Shown piece after piece: positions 26,719 to 35,638 of a stretch of 64,000 nucleotides of DNA (position 1 is the stretch's first letter; every line of letters starts with the position of its first letter). The translations under genes were made by a program, and so were the position numbers. The notes beneath the pieces are model-generated. The model worked only from the letters and a program-made list of their open reading frames with translations. It made no database searches and was not told where the DNA came from. Source of the stretch: Vibrio chagasii (lineage in GTDB: Bacteria > Pseudomonadota > Gammaproteobacteria > Enterobacterales > Vibrionaceae); assembly GCA_041879415.1 (NCBI GenBank), contig CP090852.1:1116001-1180000 (forward strand), written 5' to 3'.

Positions 26719-27236
26719 TATTGATTCTCCTTATCAAAAGGTCGTCCCATAACTTGTGATGACAACTGTTTGAAGATCATATCTGCTAATCCAAACGACG
26801 ATTGACGACTGATTCTTTGTGCAAGCTGAGCATCTAGCATGCCCTGAAACATATCGTCTGATTTCATCGACAACGGATTGTCTTTATCACTCAGTGCTTG
26901 GCTGGCAGAACGCATTCGGGTCAGCATTTGTTGTAAAAACAACGCCTCGAACTGCTGTGAAGCGGCCAGTAAACCTGAGGCAGAATTATCATGCTTTAAT
27001 TTAGTAAGCGCGTTGTTGTCCAAGTAAAAGTTGGTCATTGCTTGGCTCGAACCTGCACTGGCTTTCACCATCGGCATCATTTCTGGTGCCCTGTTCAACA
27101 TGAGTCTTTCAAATGACTGTGGATGATCAACAGGCTTCACCGACGCTACCATTTTGAGGTTATCTAGTATTGGCGCCGCATGGTTACTCGATATCGGCTC
27201 AAGCGACGAAGAGTTCACAACCGTTAGATTTGCCAT
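26718..27236 (-). CDS. flgJ: Rod-binding protein FlgJ, single domain
   Basis: The 172-residue protein contains only the rod-binding domain (FEALFLQQMLTRMRSASQALSDKDNPLSMKSDDMFQGMLDAQLAQRIS). It lacks the C-terminal glucosaminidase domain that makes enteric and polar Vibrio FlgJ about 300 residues. Rod caps of this short kind need a separate peptidoglycan hydrolase, and an SLT enzyme is encoded at 6441-7160. The start overlaps the flgI stop (TAATG). Confidence 0.92.
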   Translation of the reverse strand: MANLTVVNSSSLEPISSNHAAPILDNLKMVASVKPVDHPQSFERLMLNRAPEMMPMVKASAGSSQAMTNFYLDNNALTKLKHDNSASGLLAASQQFEALFLQQMLTRMRSASQALSDKDNPLSMKSDDMFQGMLDAQLAQRISRQSSFGLADMIFKQLSSQVMGRPFDKENQ

Positions 27237-28363
27237 TAGATCACCACCAAATCACCGTTAATGGCACCCACCTCATCGAGTGCCTGCAAGATTTGCATAA
27301 GCGCTTCCGGTGTCGCACCAATATTGTTAATCGCATCCACGATCTCTTGCAGGTTTGTCCCTTTCGGCCAAACCATAGTGGTCCCATCTTCCTCATCAAC
27401 ACTCACTTGTGAGTTCTGAATAATCGCGGTTTCCCCTGCGGTATTGAAAGCGCCACCAGGCTGAGAAACAGATTGAGATTCCTGTATTGTCACTGTGATC
27501 CCACCTTGGCTGACCGCCGCTTCAGACACCGTCACGTTCTGGCTGATAACCACTGTCCCGGTGCGAGAGTTAAACACCACCTTCGGCAGTCGGCGCCCCT
27601 CTTCCACCTCAAGTTCTTGAATCATGGCAACAAACATCACGCGGTCTTCGCTATCTATCGGAGCAGAGACTTGAACCTGACCTTTATTGAGCGCTTTCGC
27701 TACCTGACCGCCAAACATCTTGTTGATGGCCTTGGAAACATTGAGCGCAGTTTCGTAATTCGGTTGCTTGAGTTGCAGGCGTATCGTTGGCTCTAAATCA
27801 GCACCAGTCGAGACCTCTCGCTCCAAGGTCGCACCATTAGGAATACGCCCGACGGTAGGTGTGTTCCTGGTAATACTGGTTCCGTTTTCACCAGTTGCAT
27901 TGAAGCCACCAACCACCAGACTACCTTGCGCTATGGCGTACACTTCACCATCAATGCCTCGTAGCGGAGTGAGCAATAAGGTGCCACCGCGCAAGCTTTT
28001 TGCGTCCCCCAATGAAGACACCGTGACCGTCAAGGTTTGACCTGCACCTTGGTGAGGTTCCACCATGGCTGTGACACTCACAGCGGCCACGTTTTTCAGC
28101 TTAGGATTGGTCGCATCATCCAATTGCACGCCAAATTGCTTGATCATGTTGACCACCGACTGTTGCGTGAACTTCACTTGCGATTTATCGCCAGACCCGT
28201 CCAAGCCTACGACTAATCCATAGCCAATAAGTTGGTTTTGTCTGTCGCCATACACCTCTGCAACTTCAGCGATAGGACGCGCCGCATCTACCGAAGAAGT
28301 AAACGCAAGCAAACACCAAGGCAACGCCAATGAGGTTAAGTAGAAGCGAATTGGGGCGCTCAT
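27236..28363 (-). CDS. flgI: P-ring protein FlgI
   Basis: The chosen start at 28363 overlaps the flgH stop (TAATG) and begins the signal peptide MSAPIRFYLTSLALP (cut likely after VDA); a longer reading to 28405 would run inside flgH. The mature protein has the FlgI hallmarks RPIAEVAEVYGDRQNQLIGYGLVVGLDGSGDK and GGTLLLTPLRGIDG. It forms the periplasmic bushing of the rod, with FlgA as chaperone. It is 375 residues, the normal size. Confidence 0.94.
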   Translation of the reverse strand: MSAPIRFYLTSLALPWCLLAFTSSVDAARPIAEVAEVYGDRQNQLIGYGLVVGLDGSGDKSQVKFTQQSVVNMIKQFGVQLDDATNPKLKNVAAVSVTAMVEPHQGAGQTLTVTVSSLGDAKSLRGGTLLLTPLRGIDGEVYAIAQGSLVVGGFNATGENGTSITRNTPTVGRIPNGATLEREVSTGADLEPTIRLQLKQPNYETALNVSKAINKMFGGQVAKALNKGQVQVSAPIDSEDRVMFVAMIQELEVEEGRRLPKVVFNSRTGTVVISQNVTVSEAAVSQGGITVTIQESQSVSQPGGAFNTAGETAIIQNSQVSVDEEDGTTMVWPKGTNLQEIVDAINNIGATPEALMQILQALDEVGAINGDLVVI

Positions 28364-29085
28364 TAGAATGGCATCCATGGCGAATTGAAGAACTGGGTCA
28401 ACCAACCTGCAGTGTTGGTATCAGCAAACGAGCCGCGGCCAGCATAAGTGATTCTTGCATCGGCGATTCGCTGGGAAGAAAGTGTGTTGTCTGCCTGAAT
28501 ATCATCGACCCGTACATTGCCCGTCAGACGAATGTATTCATCTCCTTGGTTAAGCTTGAGCCACTTCTCTCCTCTCACCCTAAGCACTCCATTCGGCAAG
28601 ACGTTGTAAACGGTGACAGTAATAGAACCCGATAAGCTGTTACCTTGTTTCGAAGCAGCTGCGCCATCAAAATCTCGCGTAGCATCAACAGAAGCGCTCA
28701 CGTCTTCAAATGTCTTGTTGCCTAATGTTGGCGCGGTTATGTTGGCGCTGGAATCTTTGCCGTATTGAGTTGAAGCACTCTTATCTGACTCTGTTTTTTC
28801 ATCCAACAACACCGTTAAAATATCGCCCACACGATACGCTCTTCGATCTTGAAATAGGGTCATCGAAGTCGTTCCCGTATACAGGCTGCCTTTGCTAACT
28901 CTGGTCACTTGATAGTCCAACTCGGGCGGTGCGTACGCTTCATCATTTGGTGAAGGCGGAATAAAATCATCTTGGCGACCAGCACAGCCAGCAACCATCA
29001 CCACAAGCAAGGTGACTAAAGCGAGGTAATAAATCACACCGATTGCATGCGGCTTGCCCAACCTTGGTTTGATTGACTTTTCCAT
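28363..29085 (-). CDS. flgH: L-ring lipoprotein FlgH
   Basis: The 240-residue lipoprotein has a lipobox around VMVAGC (about residues 29-34) and the FlgH core, with SLFQDRRAYRVGDILTVLLDE and the C-terminal NVRVDDIQADNTLSSQRIADARITYAGRG motif. It forms the outer-membrane ring. It follows flgG after 47 bases. Confidence 0.94.
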   Translation of the reverse strand: MEKSIKPRLGKPHAIGVIYYLALVTLLVVMVAGCAGRQDDFIPPSPNDEAYAPPELDYQVTRVSKGSLYTGTTSMTLFQDRRAYRVGDILTVLLDEKTESDKSASTQYGKDSSANITAPTLGNKTFEDVSASVDATRDFDGAAASKQGNSLSGSITVTVYNVLPNGVLRVRGEKWLKLNQGDEYIRLTGNVRVDDIQADNTLSSQRIADARITYAGRGSFADTNTAGWLTQFFNSPWMPF

Positions 29086-29132
29086 GTCAGATCTCCCTAA
29101 CTACCATAGTTATTCACCCGTTAAGGCGAGAG

Positions 29133-29918
29133 CTATGATTGTTGTGCGATATACTGCAGCATTTCATCGGCTGCACTGACCATCTTGGCGCTCATTTCAT
29201 AAGCGCGTTGGGTGGCGATCATATCGACCATCTCTTCCACCACCTGTACGTTCGATCCTTCAAGAGCTCCTTGTTTTAGTTGACCAGAACCTTCCGTTCC
29301 GGCGACAAGTTCAACCGCTTCACCCGAGCCTTCCGTTTCAACAAACAAGTTTCCTCCCTGAGCCGAAAGCCCCGCAGGGTTCATGAATTTCACTATGGTG
29401 ATTTGCCCTAGATCTTCAGGGTTCACTTGGCCCGGAATGGTGGCACTGACCACACCATCAGCAGTAATACTGACGAGAGTCGCCTCTTGAGGAATGACGA
29501 CTTCAGGGATCAGAGGGTAACCTTGCGTATTAACTAGCTGACCATCAGAGTTGGTTTGAAACTGGCCATTTCGGGTATAGAGCAGCTCTCCATCTGAGTT
29601 CTCTATCTGGAAGAAACCGTCACCTAGAATCGCCAAATCAAATTGTTGGTTGGTGTTCTGGATATTCCCTTGAGTAAACACTTTCTCGGTGCCAACCACT
29701 CGAACGCCATTACCAAGCTGAATCCCTGTTGGATGTTCATTGAGCTCTGTGGTTTCGGTACCTGCTTGTTTATCGACGCTGTAAAAAAGATCTTCGAACA
29801 CCACTCGGTCTCGCTTAAAACCAACCGTATTGATATTGGCAAGGTTGTTCGAAATAGCCGTCATTTTTGCATCTTGTGCTGCCATCCCTGTTTTGGATAT
29901 CCATAAGGCACTGTGCAT
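29133..29918 (-). CDS. flgG: Distal rod protein FlgG
   Basis: The 261-residue protein has the rod family N-terminus (ALWISKTGMAAQDAKMTAISNNLANINTVGFKRDR) and C-terminus (LEGSNVQVVEEMVDMIATQRAYEMSAKMVSAADEMLQYI), which is the FlgG signature. It forms the distal rod inside the L and P rings. Confidence 0.95.
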   Translation of the reverse strand: MHSALWISKTGMAAQDAKMTAISNNLANINTVGFKRDRVVFEDLFYSVDKQAGTETTELNEHPTGIQLGNGVRVVGTEKVFTQGNIQNTNQQFDLAILGDGFFQIENSDGELLYTRNGQFQTNSDGQLVNTQGYPLIPEVVIPQEATLVSITADGVVSATIPGQVNPEDLGQITIVKFMNPAGLSAQGGNLFVETEGSGEAVELVAGTEGSGQLKQGALEGSNVQVVEEMVDMIATQRAYEMSAKMVSAADEMLQYIAQQS

Positions 29919-29929
29919 AATTCCCTTCC

Positions 29930-30664
29930 TTAAGCTTTGAGAAGCTTATTGCCTATCTGAGCGATCTCATCGGCAGATGCCATCACTTCAATTTGCATTT
30001 CGTATTGTCGAGTCAGCGACATAATGCTGACCAGCTCTTCTAAACTGGAGACGTTACTCGCCTCTAAATAACCAGAACGAACCTGAACGCTAAAGTCTTC
30101 AGCCAGAACCTGACCGCCTTTGGGAACAAAGTGTCCACTTGCATGCATGGTCATCTGTTCGTTCTCGGGCTTAACTAATTTAAGCGCACCAACCTCTAGC
30201 GACGCCTCACCGCCAATCGGGGTGATCGACACCAATCCATTCGAGCTCACCGACACAAACTCAAAGTCTGGCAACACCATTGGGCCATCAGTCGACATCA
30301 CTCGACGCTCGCCAAGGTAGAGTTGGCCATTGCCATCCAATCGAAAATTGCCCGCCCGCGTATAGAGCTCGGCAGGTTCATCTTCTAGCCCTTCGAGCGT
30401 AATAAAGCCGTCACCATTAATTGCTACATCCAGTGGTCGCTCGGTGCGTATATCTTCACCCTGGGCAAAGTTATTGATCGAAGAGTTGGTTCTGGAAGTG
30501 ACGGAAGTGAGAAAACCCGAGCCTTCAAGGCGCATCGGTGTTGAGTGCTCCATCAAGGCTTTAAAACCAACAGTGTCCGCATGGGACAAATTATTCGCGC
30601 GCACGTGCTGAGCGAGCATGGTTCGCTCAGCACCTTTCGCTGCACTAAATAGAATCGGATTCAT
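29930..30664 (-). CDS. flgF: Proximal rod protein FlgF
   Basis: The 244-residue protein is FlgF by order and sequence: N-terminal AKGAERTMLAQHVRANNLSHADTVGFKA and C-terminal LEASNVSSLEELVSIMSLTRQYEMQIEVMASADEI. It joins the proximal to the distal rod. The gap to flgE is 4 bases. Confidence 0.94.
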   Translation of the reverse strand: MNPILFSAAKGAERTMLAQHVRANNLSHADTVGFKALMEHSTPMRLEGSGFLTSVTSRTNSSINNFAQGEDIRTERPLDVAINGDGFITLEGLEDEPAELYTRAGNFRLDGNGQLYLGERRVMSTDGPMVLPDFEFVSVSSNGLVSITPIGGEASLEVGALKLVKPENEQMTMHASGHFVPKGGQVLAEDFSVQVRSGYLEASNVSSLEELVSIMSLTRQYEMQIEVMASADEIAQIGNKLLKA

Positions 30665-30668
30665 AGCG

Positions 30669-31895
30669 CTACACCACGTTGAACAAGGCTTGCGTCAGTT
30701 GATCCGATGTCGATATCGACTTGGTATTGGCTTGATAATTACGCTGAGCCGTCATCAGGGCCACCAGCTCAGATGTCAGATCAACGTTGGAGCCTTCGAG
30801 CGCACCAGAAGTCAAATCCCCGAACACACCACTGCCCGCAGTACCCAGAACAGGCGTGCCAGAACTAAAGCTTTGTAACCAAGCGGTATCACTGGTTTTG
30901 ATCATGTTTTGAGGGGAAGCAAAGTCGGCAAGTACAACCTGACCTTGCAGTTGAGACTGACCATTGGTGTAGGTCGCAAAGATACGGCCATCGTTTTCCA
31001 TTCGCACACTGGCATAATCACCAGAGGTGTAACCATTTGGGCTATTTTTGGAAACCACGAAGTCACTACCAAATTGGGTGACCGCAGATAGATCGATATT
31101 CACCGTGACACTGTTTGCCCCATTAGCTGGGTCGAAACTGACTGAGTAGTTACCACCCGATGAGATGGTGCCATCGGCATTAAAGGTAAAGTTTGCGGTA
31201 TCCGTCGCGGTTGGTGAAGCGGCAGGTATCAAGGCATCAGCCCCATCAATCGCTTTACCGTCAACCAAGATGTGAACATCCCAGTCATTAGACGCGCCTT
31301 TGACAAAGTACTGGCTCACCGTATGAGGATTCCCCAAAGAGTCATAGACTGGCGTGGTATAAGAGTGGTTGTAGGTCGATGAATCGCTGTAGTCGAATGC
31401 GCTGGCAGGAACCTGCTCTCTGGCATCGAGGTTGGCAACAAACTCGATGCTGTCCGTTTCTCTAGCTTGCAGCGATGCCGTGCTGATCTGCACCGTGCCT
31501 ACCGAGCCGAGCAATAAATTGTTATTACCATCAACCGAGTAACCTTGTAGAGCCGCACCACTGTTCGCAGTGATTACCCCATCAGCGTTCATGTTGAAAA
31601 TACCAGAGCGGGTATAGAGAGTTTGCCCTTTACTGTCTTCAAGCACAAAGAAGCCATTGCCACTTAATGCCATGTCCAGTGAGCGCCCAGTTCCGGTTAC
31701 CGTTCCGCTTTTCTCAAAGTTTTGCGAAACCCCGACCACTTCAACGCCACCTGCCTCACTGCCGCTGTAAACGGACGCAAACTCGGTTCTCGACTCCTTA
31801 AAACCCGTCGTAGAAACGTTAGCAATGTTATTTGAAATGGTGTTTAGCTCTGAGTTCGAGGCATTCAGCCCGCTCAGTGCAATACTAAAACTCAT
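30669..31895 (-). CDS. flgE: Hook protein FlgE
   Basis: The 408-residue protein has the hook N-terminus (SGLNASNSELNTISNNIANVSTTGFKES), a typical D1/D2 variable centre, and the C-terminal segment LEGSNVDLTSELVALMTAQRNYQANTKSISTSDQLTQALFNV. It builds the hook polymer, with FlgD as cap. It is followed by flgF in 4 bases and preceded by a 160-bp gap from flgD in which no clear promoter was seen. Confidence 0.95.
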   Translation of the reverse strand: MSFSIALSGLNASNSELNTISNNIANVSTTGFKESRTEFASVYSGSEAGGVEVVGVSQNFEKSGTVTGTGRSLDMALSGNGFFVLEDSKGQTLYTRSGIFNMNADGVITANSGAALQGYSVDGNNNLLLGSVGTVQISTASLQARETDSIEFVANLDAREQVPASAFDYSDSSTYNHSYTTPVYDSLGNPHTVSQYFVKGASNDWDVHILVDGKAIDGADALIPAASPTATDTANFTFNADGTISSGGNYSVSFDPANGANSVTVNIDLSAVTQFGSDFVVSKNSPNGYTSGDYASVRMENDGRIFATYTNGQSQLQGQVVLADFASPQNMIKTSDTAWLQSFSSGTPVLGTAGSGVFGDLTSGALEGSNVDLTSELVALMTAQRNYQANTKSISTSDQLTQALFNVV

Positions 31896-32055
31896 AATGT
31901 CTTCCTCTTCACGCTAAAGAGGCTATCTCCGTCGACTCAAACACCACGGAGAACGACAGCCGTCATCTTACTTACTTAAAACAAAACTAAAAAATACAAA
32001 CCAAAAACCGGCAAAGCCAAAAATGTAGCGAAAATTATCTAACTAATTAAAAACC

Positions 32056-32724
32056 TTACTCATTTGAGAAGGCAGCCACGTCATAAAACGCGACCATGCC
32101 AACCCCTTTAACCTGCAAGTGGCTAGTGCCACCAATCAAAGGCGTCGTCACATGTTCCACCTGGCCATGCTGATAAATCGATGGCTGGTAATCCTGTCCA
32201 CTGTCCAATTTGATACGCATCTGATACTGGCCGGTCAGCCCCATGGCTTGCGTATCCAATGTGTAATCCACTCGCCCTGCGCTATTCGGGCCAAGATTCA
32301 ATGATTTTACGTTGCCAAGCGAATCCACTAACTCAAGCATCACGGTATTCGACGGAGCTTGCAGCTCAATGTACCCGGTATGCTGATCAACACCTGCTGC
32401 AGACAAGCGATCACTTTTTACCGTCACCGTTTTATCGATCAATGCGGCGGTGCTAAGTACTTGTAAGTTATCGAGCATTGTCGAGTTGTTTTGCGTCAAC
32501 TGAACTAGGTTTTCCGTACTTTCGACCTGAGAGAACTGCGCCAACTGTGCAACATATTCGGTGCCGTCAGTTGGGTTCAGTGGATCCTGATTTTCAATCT
32601 GAGCCACCATTAAAGTAATGAACTCATTCTTTAATGCGCTCGCACTGTTCGGATTGTCTTGAGGGGCCATCGTTGACGCAGACTCAATATTATTGACCTG
32701 CGCAGCACCGGATATCGTTGTCAT
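32056..32724 (-). CDS. flgD: Hook cap protein FlgD
   Basis: The 222-residue protein has the FlgD N-terminal motif (LKNEFITLMVAQIENQDPLNPTDGTEYVAQLAQFSQVE) and a C-terminal domain of Ig/TUDOR type. It caps the growing hook and is lost at the end. It is preceded by flgC after 36 bases. Confidence 0.94.
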   Translation of the reverse strand: MTTISGAAQVNNIESASTMAPQDNPNSASALKNEFITLMVAQIENQDPLNPTDGTEYVAQLAQFSQVESTENLVQLTQNNSTMLDNLQVLSTAALIDKTVTVKSDRLSAAGVDQHTGYIELQAPSNTVMLELVDSLGNVKSLNLGPNSAGRVDYTLDTQAMGLTGQYQMRIKLDSGQDYQPSIYQHGQVEHVTTPLIGGTSHLQVKGVGMVAFYDVAAFSNE

Positions 32725-32760
32725 GGTGTCGTTCCTCTGGTGTCATTGGCAGCAGTTGGG

Positions 32761-33189
32761 TTAACTGCGCCAAAGCCCCATCAATGATTGTTGCATCGAC
32801 TTTACGTTGCCGAGCACTTCGACGCTGGCTTCAAAACTACGAGTAGCCGATATCATGTCAGCCATTTCGTTAACGACATTGATGCCAGAGTAATAAACAT
32901 ACCCTTCGTCATTGGAGAGAGGATTGTTGGGCTCGTAACGCCCTTCCATCATTGAGGAGACTTCAACAACATCGGCAATGCGAATCGGCACCACACCTTG
33001 CTGTTGAGTTTGCTGTGCGTTGAAGTGGTTATAGACCGCTGAGAAAATCGGTTTTAGCGGTTTATAAACTTGTGATGGGTCACCAGATACAGAGTCGGCA
33101 TTCGCCAAGTTACTGGAGATAGTATTAAGCCTGACGGTCTGCGCACTCATCGCTGAGCCTGCCGTCTCGTAGATACCTAAGAATGCCAT
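32761..33189 (-). CDS. flgC: Proximal rod protein FlgC
   Basis: The 142-residue protein has the rod family N-terminus (GSAMSAQTVRLNTISSNLANADSVSGDPSQVYKP) and the C-terminus GINVVNEMADMISATRSFEASVEVLGNVKSMQQSLMGL. It is a proximal rod subunit. It lies 20 bases after flgB. Confidence 0.94.
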   Translation of the reverse strand: MAFLGIYETAGSAMSAQTVRLNTISSNLANADSVSGDPSQVYKPLKPIFSAVYNHFNAQQTQQQGVVPIRIADVVEVSSMMEGRYEPNNPLSNDEGYVYYSGINVVNEMADMISATRSFEASVEVLGNVKSMQQSLMGLWRS

Positions 33190-33209
33190 GATGTCCCTAC
33201 CTAATTCAC

Positions 33210-33557
33210 TTATTGTCCTTTGATGGCAGACTTTATCCCGTTGATCTTAGACTGCAAAAACGCAAGGCTCTGATGATAATCCATCACATTCTTCGCGAAC
33301 CTAGCTTGCTCGTTTTCTAGCTCAACGGTGTTGCCATCTCGTGTTCTTTGCACAGGAATCCGATATTGAGCCGCCGTACCTATGTACCAGTCTTTTGAGT
33401 GACCAATACCACTGAGTACCGCCTCAAATCTGAGATCCATCGCTTTGTAATTAGGCGTATCCACGTTAGCAATATTGGAGCTCAATACTGCCGCTCTGTC
33501 CAAACGAAACTGCACCATTTTAGGGTGTACCCCAAGTGCATCGTCTAAGTGAATCAT
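33210..33557 (-). CDS. flgB: Proximal rod protein FlgB
   Basis: The 115-residue protein has the motif AAVLSSNIANVDTPNYKAMDLRFEAVL, the FlgB signature, and ends with HQSLAFLQSKINGIKSAIKGQ. It is the first gene of the long rod-hook-basal-body operon. It is divergent from fliM, with overlapping promoters in the 170-bp gap. Confidence 0.94.
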   Translation of the reverse strand: MIHLDDALGVHPKMVQFRLDRAAVLSSNIANVDTPNYKAMDLRFEAVLSGIGHSKDWYIGTAAQYRIPVQRTRDGNTVELENEQARFAKNVMDYHQSLAFLQSKINGIKSAIKGQ

Positions 33558-33578
33558 TGCCCTAGCCTCGTCGTTGTT

Positions 33579-33607
33579 AGGCCTAATTCCTTGTAATAAG
33601 TAGGCCT
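33579..33607. repeat. Inverted repeat AGGCCTA-N15-TAGGCCT in the flgB leader
   Basis: AGGCCTA (33579-33585) and TAGGCCT (33601-33607) are exact inverted copies 15 bases apart, located between the flgB start codon and the predicted flgB transcription start. It could fold as a hairpin in the flgB leader RNA or bind a dimeric regulator. A T-rich stretch (TTATCTTTTTAT) follows on the plus strand. Confidence 0.5.
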
Positions 33608-33638
33608 TTATCTTTTTATATTTCTCTCACAACCGAAG

Positions 33639-33666
33639 TTGAAATGAGATTGCTTTAACCTATAGT
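33639..33666 (+). promoter_or_regulatory. Sigma-70-like promoter of fliM operon
   Basis: TTGAAA (33639-33644), a 16-bp spacer and TATAGT (33661-33666) give a near-consensus housekeeping promoter (5 of 6 in each box). The start codon of fliM is 62 bases downstream. Its -10 box overlaps that of the divergent flgB promoter. Confidence 0.55.
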
Positions 33667-33687
33667 TAGGATTAATTAGCGTGTCAA
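33659..33687 (-). promoter_or_regulatory. Sigma-70-like promoter of flgB operon
   Basis: On the minus strand a perfect TTGACA (33682-33687) is followed after 17 bases by TATAGG (33659-33664). The flgB start is about 100 bases downstream. No sigma-54 (TGGCAC-N5-TTGC) element was found in the gap, although other Vibrio lateral loci depend on sigma-54 and LafK. Confidence 0.55.
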
Positions 33688-33727
33688 ATTTGAGAATGAC
33701 CGCAAAAACCAACAATTGGTACTTGAC

Positions 33728-34495
33728 ATGAAGAAATTATCATTGACCGAATTTGGTAATCCGAGCATAAAAATGCGTAAATTTCTGTTAAGACACTCAA
33801 GCCATTTCTCGACAGAAATTATTGATATTTTTAAATTTAACTTTGCGGGTCGTCACGTCAAAGCCGCGTTCTCAGAAGCACGCCGACCACCAGCCAACAG
33901 CATCAAAACCGTTCTTCATATTGAGGAATTTGGGCATGTTTTTTTCTTTATTTCGCCACAAGCTGCCGATATTCTGCTACACAAGCACCTCAACAACCCA
34001 TTACCACTCAAAAAATCTAAGCGTAGCAACCCCGATATTGCGCTAACCCAAACCCACTTAAGGCTTTTTCAAAAGTTCACCATGGCGATCACCAACGCGC
34101 TGACCGCCGATGCCAATCACTACGCTATTGAGCACACCGACCATCAACCCTCAGACATTGGCGTCACCATTACGTTTGAGTTTGACGACCAGCAGCTCGA
34201 TGTGACCTTCATGATCGATAACAAGTACGTGAAAAAGCTGCGCGACATGATGGAAAGTAATGAAACATTTGATCGGGAAGAGATACTCGACAACCTACGC
34301 TATCAGCCCGTCGAGCTAGGGTGCGTGATGCTTCACAAGCAGTGCACACTGCATGAGCTTTCTCAGCTGAAACCTGGGGATTTTATGCCCATGACCCTAT
34401 GCAAAAACCTGACGGTTAAGGTCAACGGGCACCCAACTTTTTTTGGCAAACTTCAATCCATAAACTCTGAACTGGGAGTCGAAATCGATGGCTAA
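33728..34495 (+). CDS. fliM: Flagellar motor switch protein FliM, divergent and short
   Basis: The chosen ATG gives 255 residues; a TTG four codons earlier is possible. The C-terminal SpoA-like domain is recognisable (LHELSQLKPGDFMPMTLCKNLTVKVNGHPTFFGKLQSINSELGVEI), and its position before fliN fixes the identity. The N-terminal CheY-binding peptide (LSQ-EIDALL type) is missing, the protein is about 70-80 residues shorter than chemotactic FliM, and the GGxG loop expected after the first middle-domain strands is not found. It overlaps fliN by 8 bases. It probably makes a C ring that does not reverse in response to CheY-P. Confidence 0.82.
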   Translation: MKKLSLTEFGNPSIKMRKFLLRHSSHFSTEIIDIFKFNFAGRHVKAAFSEARRPPANSIKTVLHIEEFGHVFFFISPQAADILLHKHLNNPLPLKKSKRSNPDIALTQTHLRLFQKFTMAITNALTADANHYAIEHTDHQPSDIGVTITFEFDDQQLDVTFMIDNKYVKKLRDMMESNETFDREEILDNLRYQPVELGCVMLHKQCTLHELSQLKPGDFMPMTLCKNLTVKVNGHPTFFGKLQSINSELGVEIDG

Positions 34496-34871
34496 CGATA
34501 AAGAGACACGCAACATTGACAGCTCAATGAGCGACCTAAACCTGCATGATGAATTGCCAGATCTTGATGATTTAGATCTGGATGATCTTGCCGACGACAT
34601 CGACCTTGGTGCCGACAAAGAACACGTCAGTAACATCTCTCTGCTCAAGAGTATTCCTGTCGACATCACCGTTGAGGTTGCGCGTAAGACATTGATATTA
34701 GATGAGCTACTGAATCTAAAAGCGGGCAGCGTCGTGATGCTAGAAAAACATGAAGGAGACCCTGTTGATATCAAAATCAATGGCACCGCGTTCGGCACAG
34801 GAGAAATCGTATCCAAGAATGGTCAGTATGGCGTGAGATTACTGAGCATCATCAAGAAGCCAAGTAAGTAA
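34488..34871 (+). CDS. fliN: Flagellar switch/C-ring protein FliN
   Basis: The 127-residue protein has an acidic N-terminal region (LDDLDLDDLADDIDLG) and the FliN/SpoA domain, with SIPVDITVEVARKTLILDELLNLKAGSVVMLEKHEGDPVDIKINGTAFGTGEIV, which is canonical. It completes the C ring and is the usual docking site for FliH, the protein that is missing from this locus. It overlaps fliM by 8 bases. Confidence 0.93.
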   Translation: MANDKETRNIDSSMSDLNLHDELPDLDDLDLDDLADDIDLGADKEHVSNISLLKSIPVDITVEVARKTLILDELLNLKAGSVVMLEKHEGDPVDIKINGTAFGTGEIVSKNGQYGVRLLSIIKKPSK

Positions 34872-34897
34872 CGTCTTTGAGTAACGCAAAGAATACG

Positions 34898-35638
34898 ATG
34901 TCTAAACCAATATTCTTCACGCTCGCTTTCGCCTTATTCGCGGGCGCATCGCACGCAGAAGGGCTGACGATTCTCAGTGAAACCACCACATCTGACGGCA
35001 CAGAATACAGCGTTAAATTGCAGATTCTGATCCTGATGACATTACTGAGCTTCGTTCCAGCTTTCGTGATTATGTGTACTAGCTTCACACGAATTGTCAT
35101 TGTCTTGGCCATTTTAAGGCAAGCGCTTGGCCTACAACAAACGCCGCCAAATCAGGTGCTTGTGGGGATCGCCCTGATTTTCACTTTGCTGATCATGAGG
35201 CCAGTTTGGACCAAGATTTACGACACCGCTTACATTCCATACTCAAACGATGAAGTCACCTTGATGGAGGCGTTAGACACAGCAGAAAAACCACTGCGTC
35301 GCTACATGCTCGACCAAACACAACGCAAGGCACTTGAACAAGTCTCCAAGATAGCAGGAGAAACCTCCATAGAGTCTGATCAGGATATCCCCTTCTTAGT
35401 TTTACTGCCGGCCTATCTGCTGAGTGAGCTCAAGGCCGCCTTCCAAATCGGCTTCATGTTGTTTTTGCCCTTTCTGGTCATCGACTTAGTGGTCGCATCC
35501 GTCTTAATGTCGATGGGGATGATGATGTTGTCACCCTTGATTGTTTCTCTGCCTTTCAAACTTTTGGTATTTGTCATCGTTGATGGCTGGGGCTTACTCA
35601 TGGGGAGTTTAGCCAACAGTTTTTGGATCAGTGGATGA
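34898..35638 (+). CDS. fliP: Flagellar export gate protein FliP
   Basis: The chosen ATG (34898) begins the signal peptide MSKPIFFTLAFALFAGASHA; a TTG at 34877 would add seven residues. FliP hallmarks are FVPAFVIMCTSFTRIVIVLAILRQALGLQQTPPNQVL and the C-terminal DLVVASVLMSMGMMMLSPLIVSLPFKLLVF. It forms the core of the export channel with FliQ and FliR. No fliO precedes it, as in other lateral loci. It overlaps fliQ by 4 bases. Confidence 0.94.
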   Translation: MSKPIFFTLAFALFAGASHAEGLTILSETTTSDGTEYSVKLQILILMTLLSFVPAFVIMCTSFTRIVIVLAILRQALGLQQTPPNQVLVGIALIFTLLIMRPVWTKIYDTAYIPYSNDEVTLMEALDTAEKPLRRYMLDQTQRKALEQVSKIAGETSIESDQDIPFLVLLPAYLLSELKAAFQIGFMLFLPFLVIDLVVASVLMSMGMMMLSPLIVSLPFKLLVFVIVDGWGLLMGSLANSFWISG

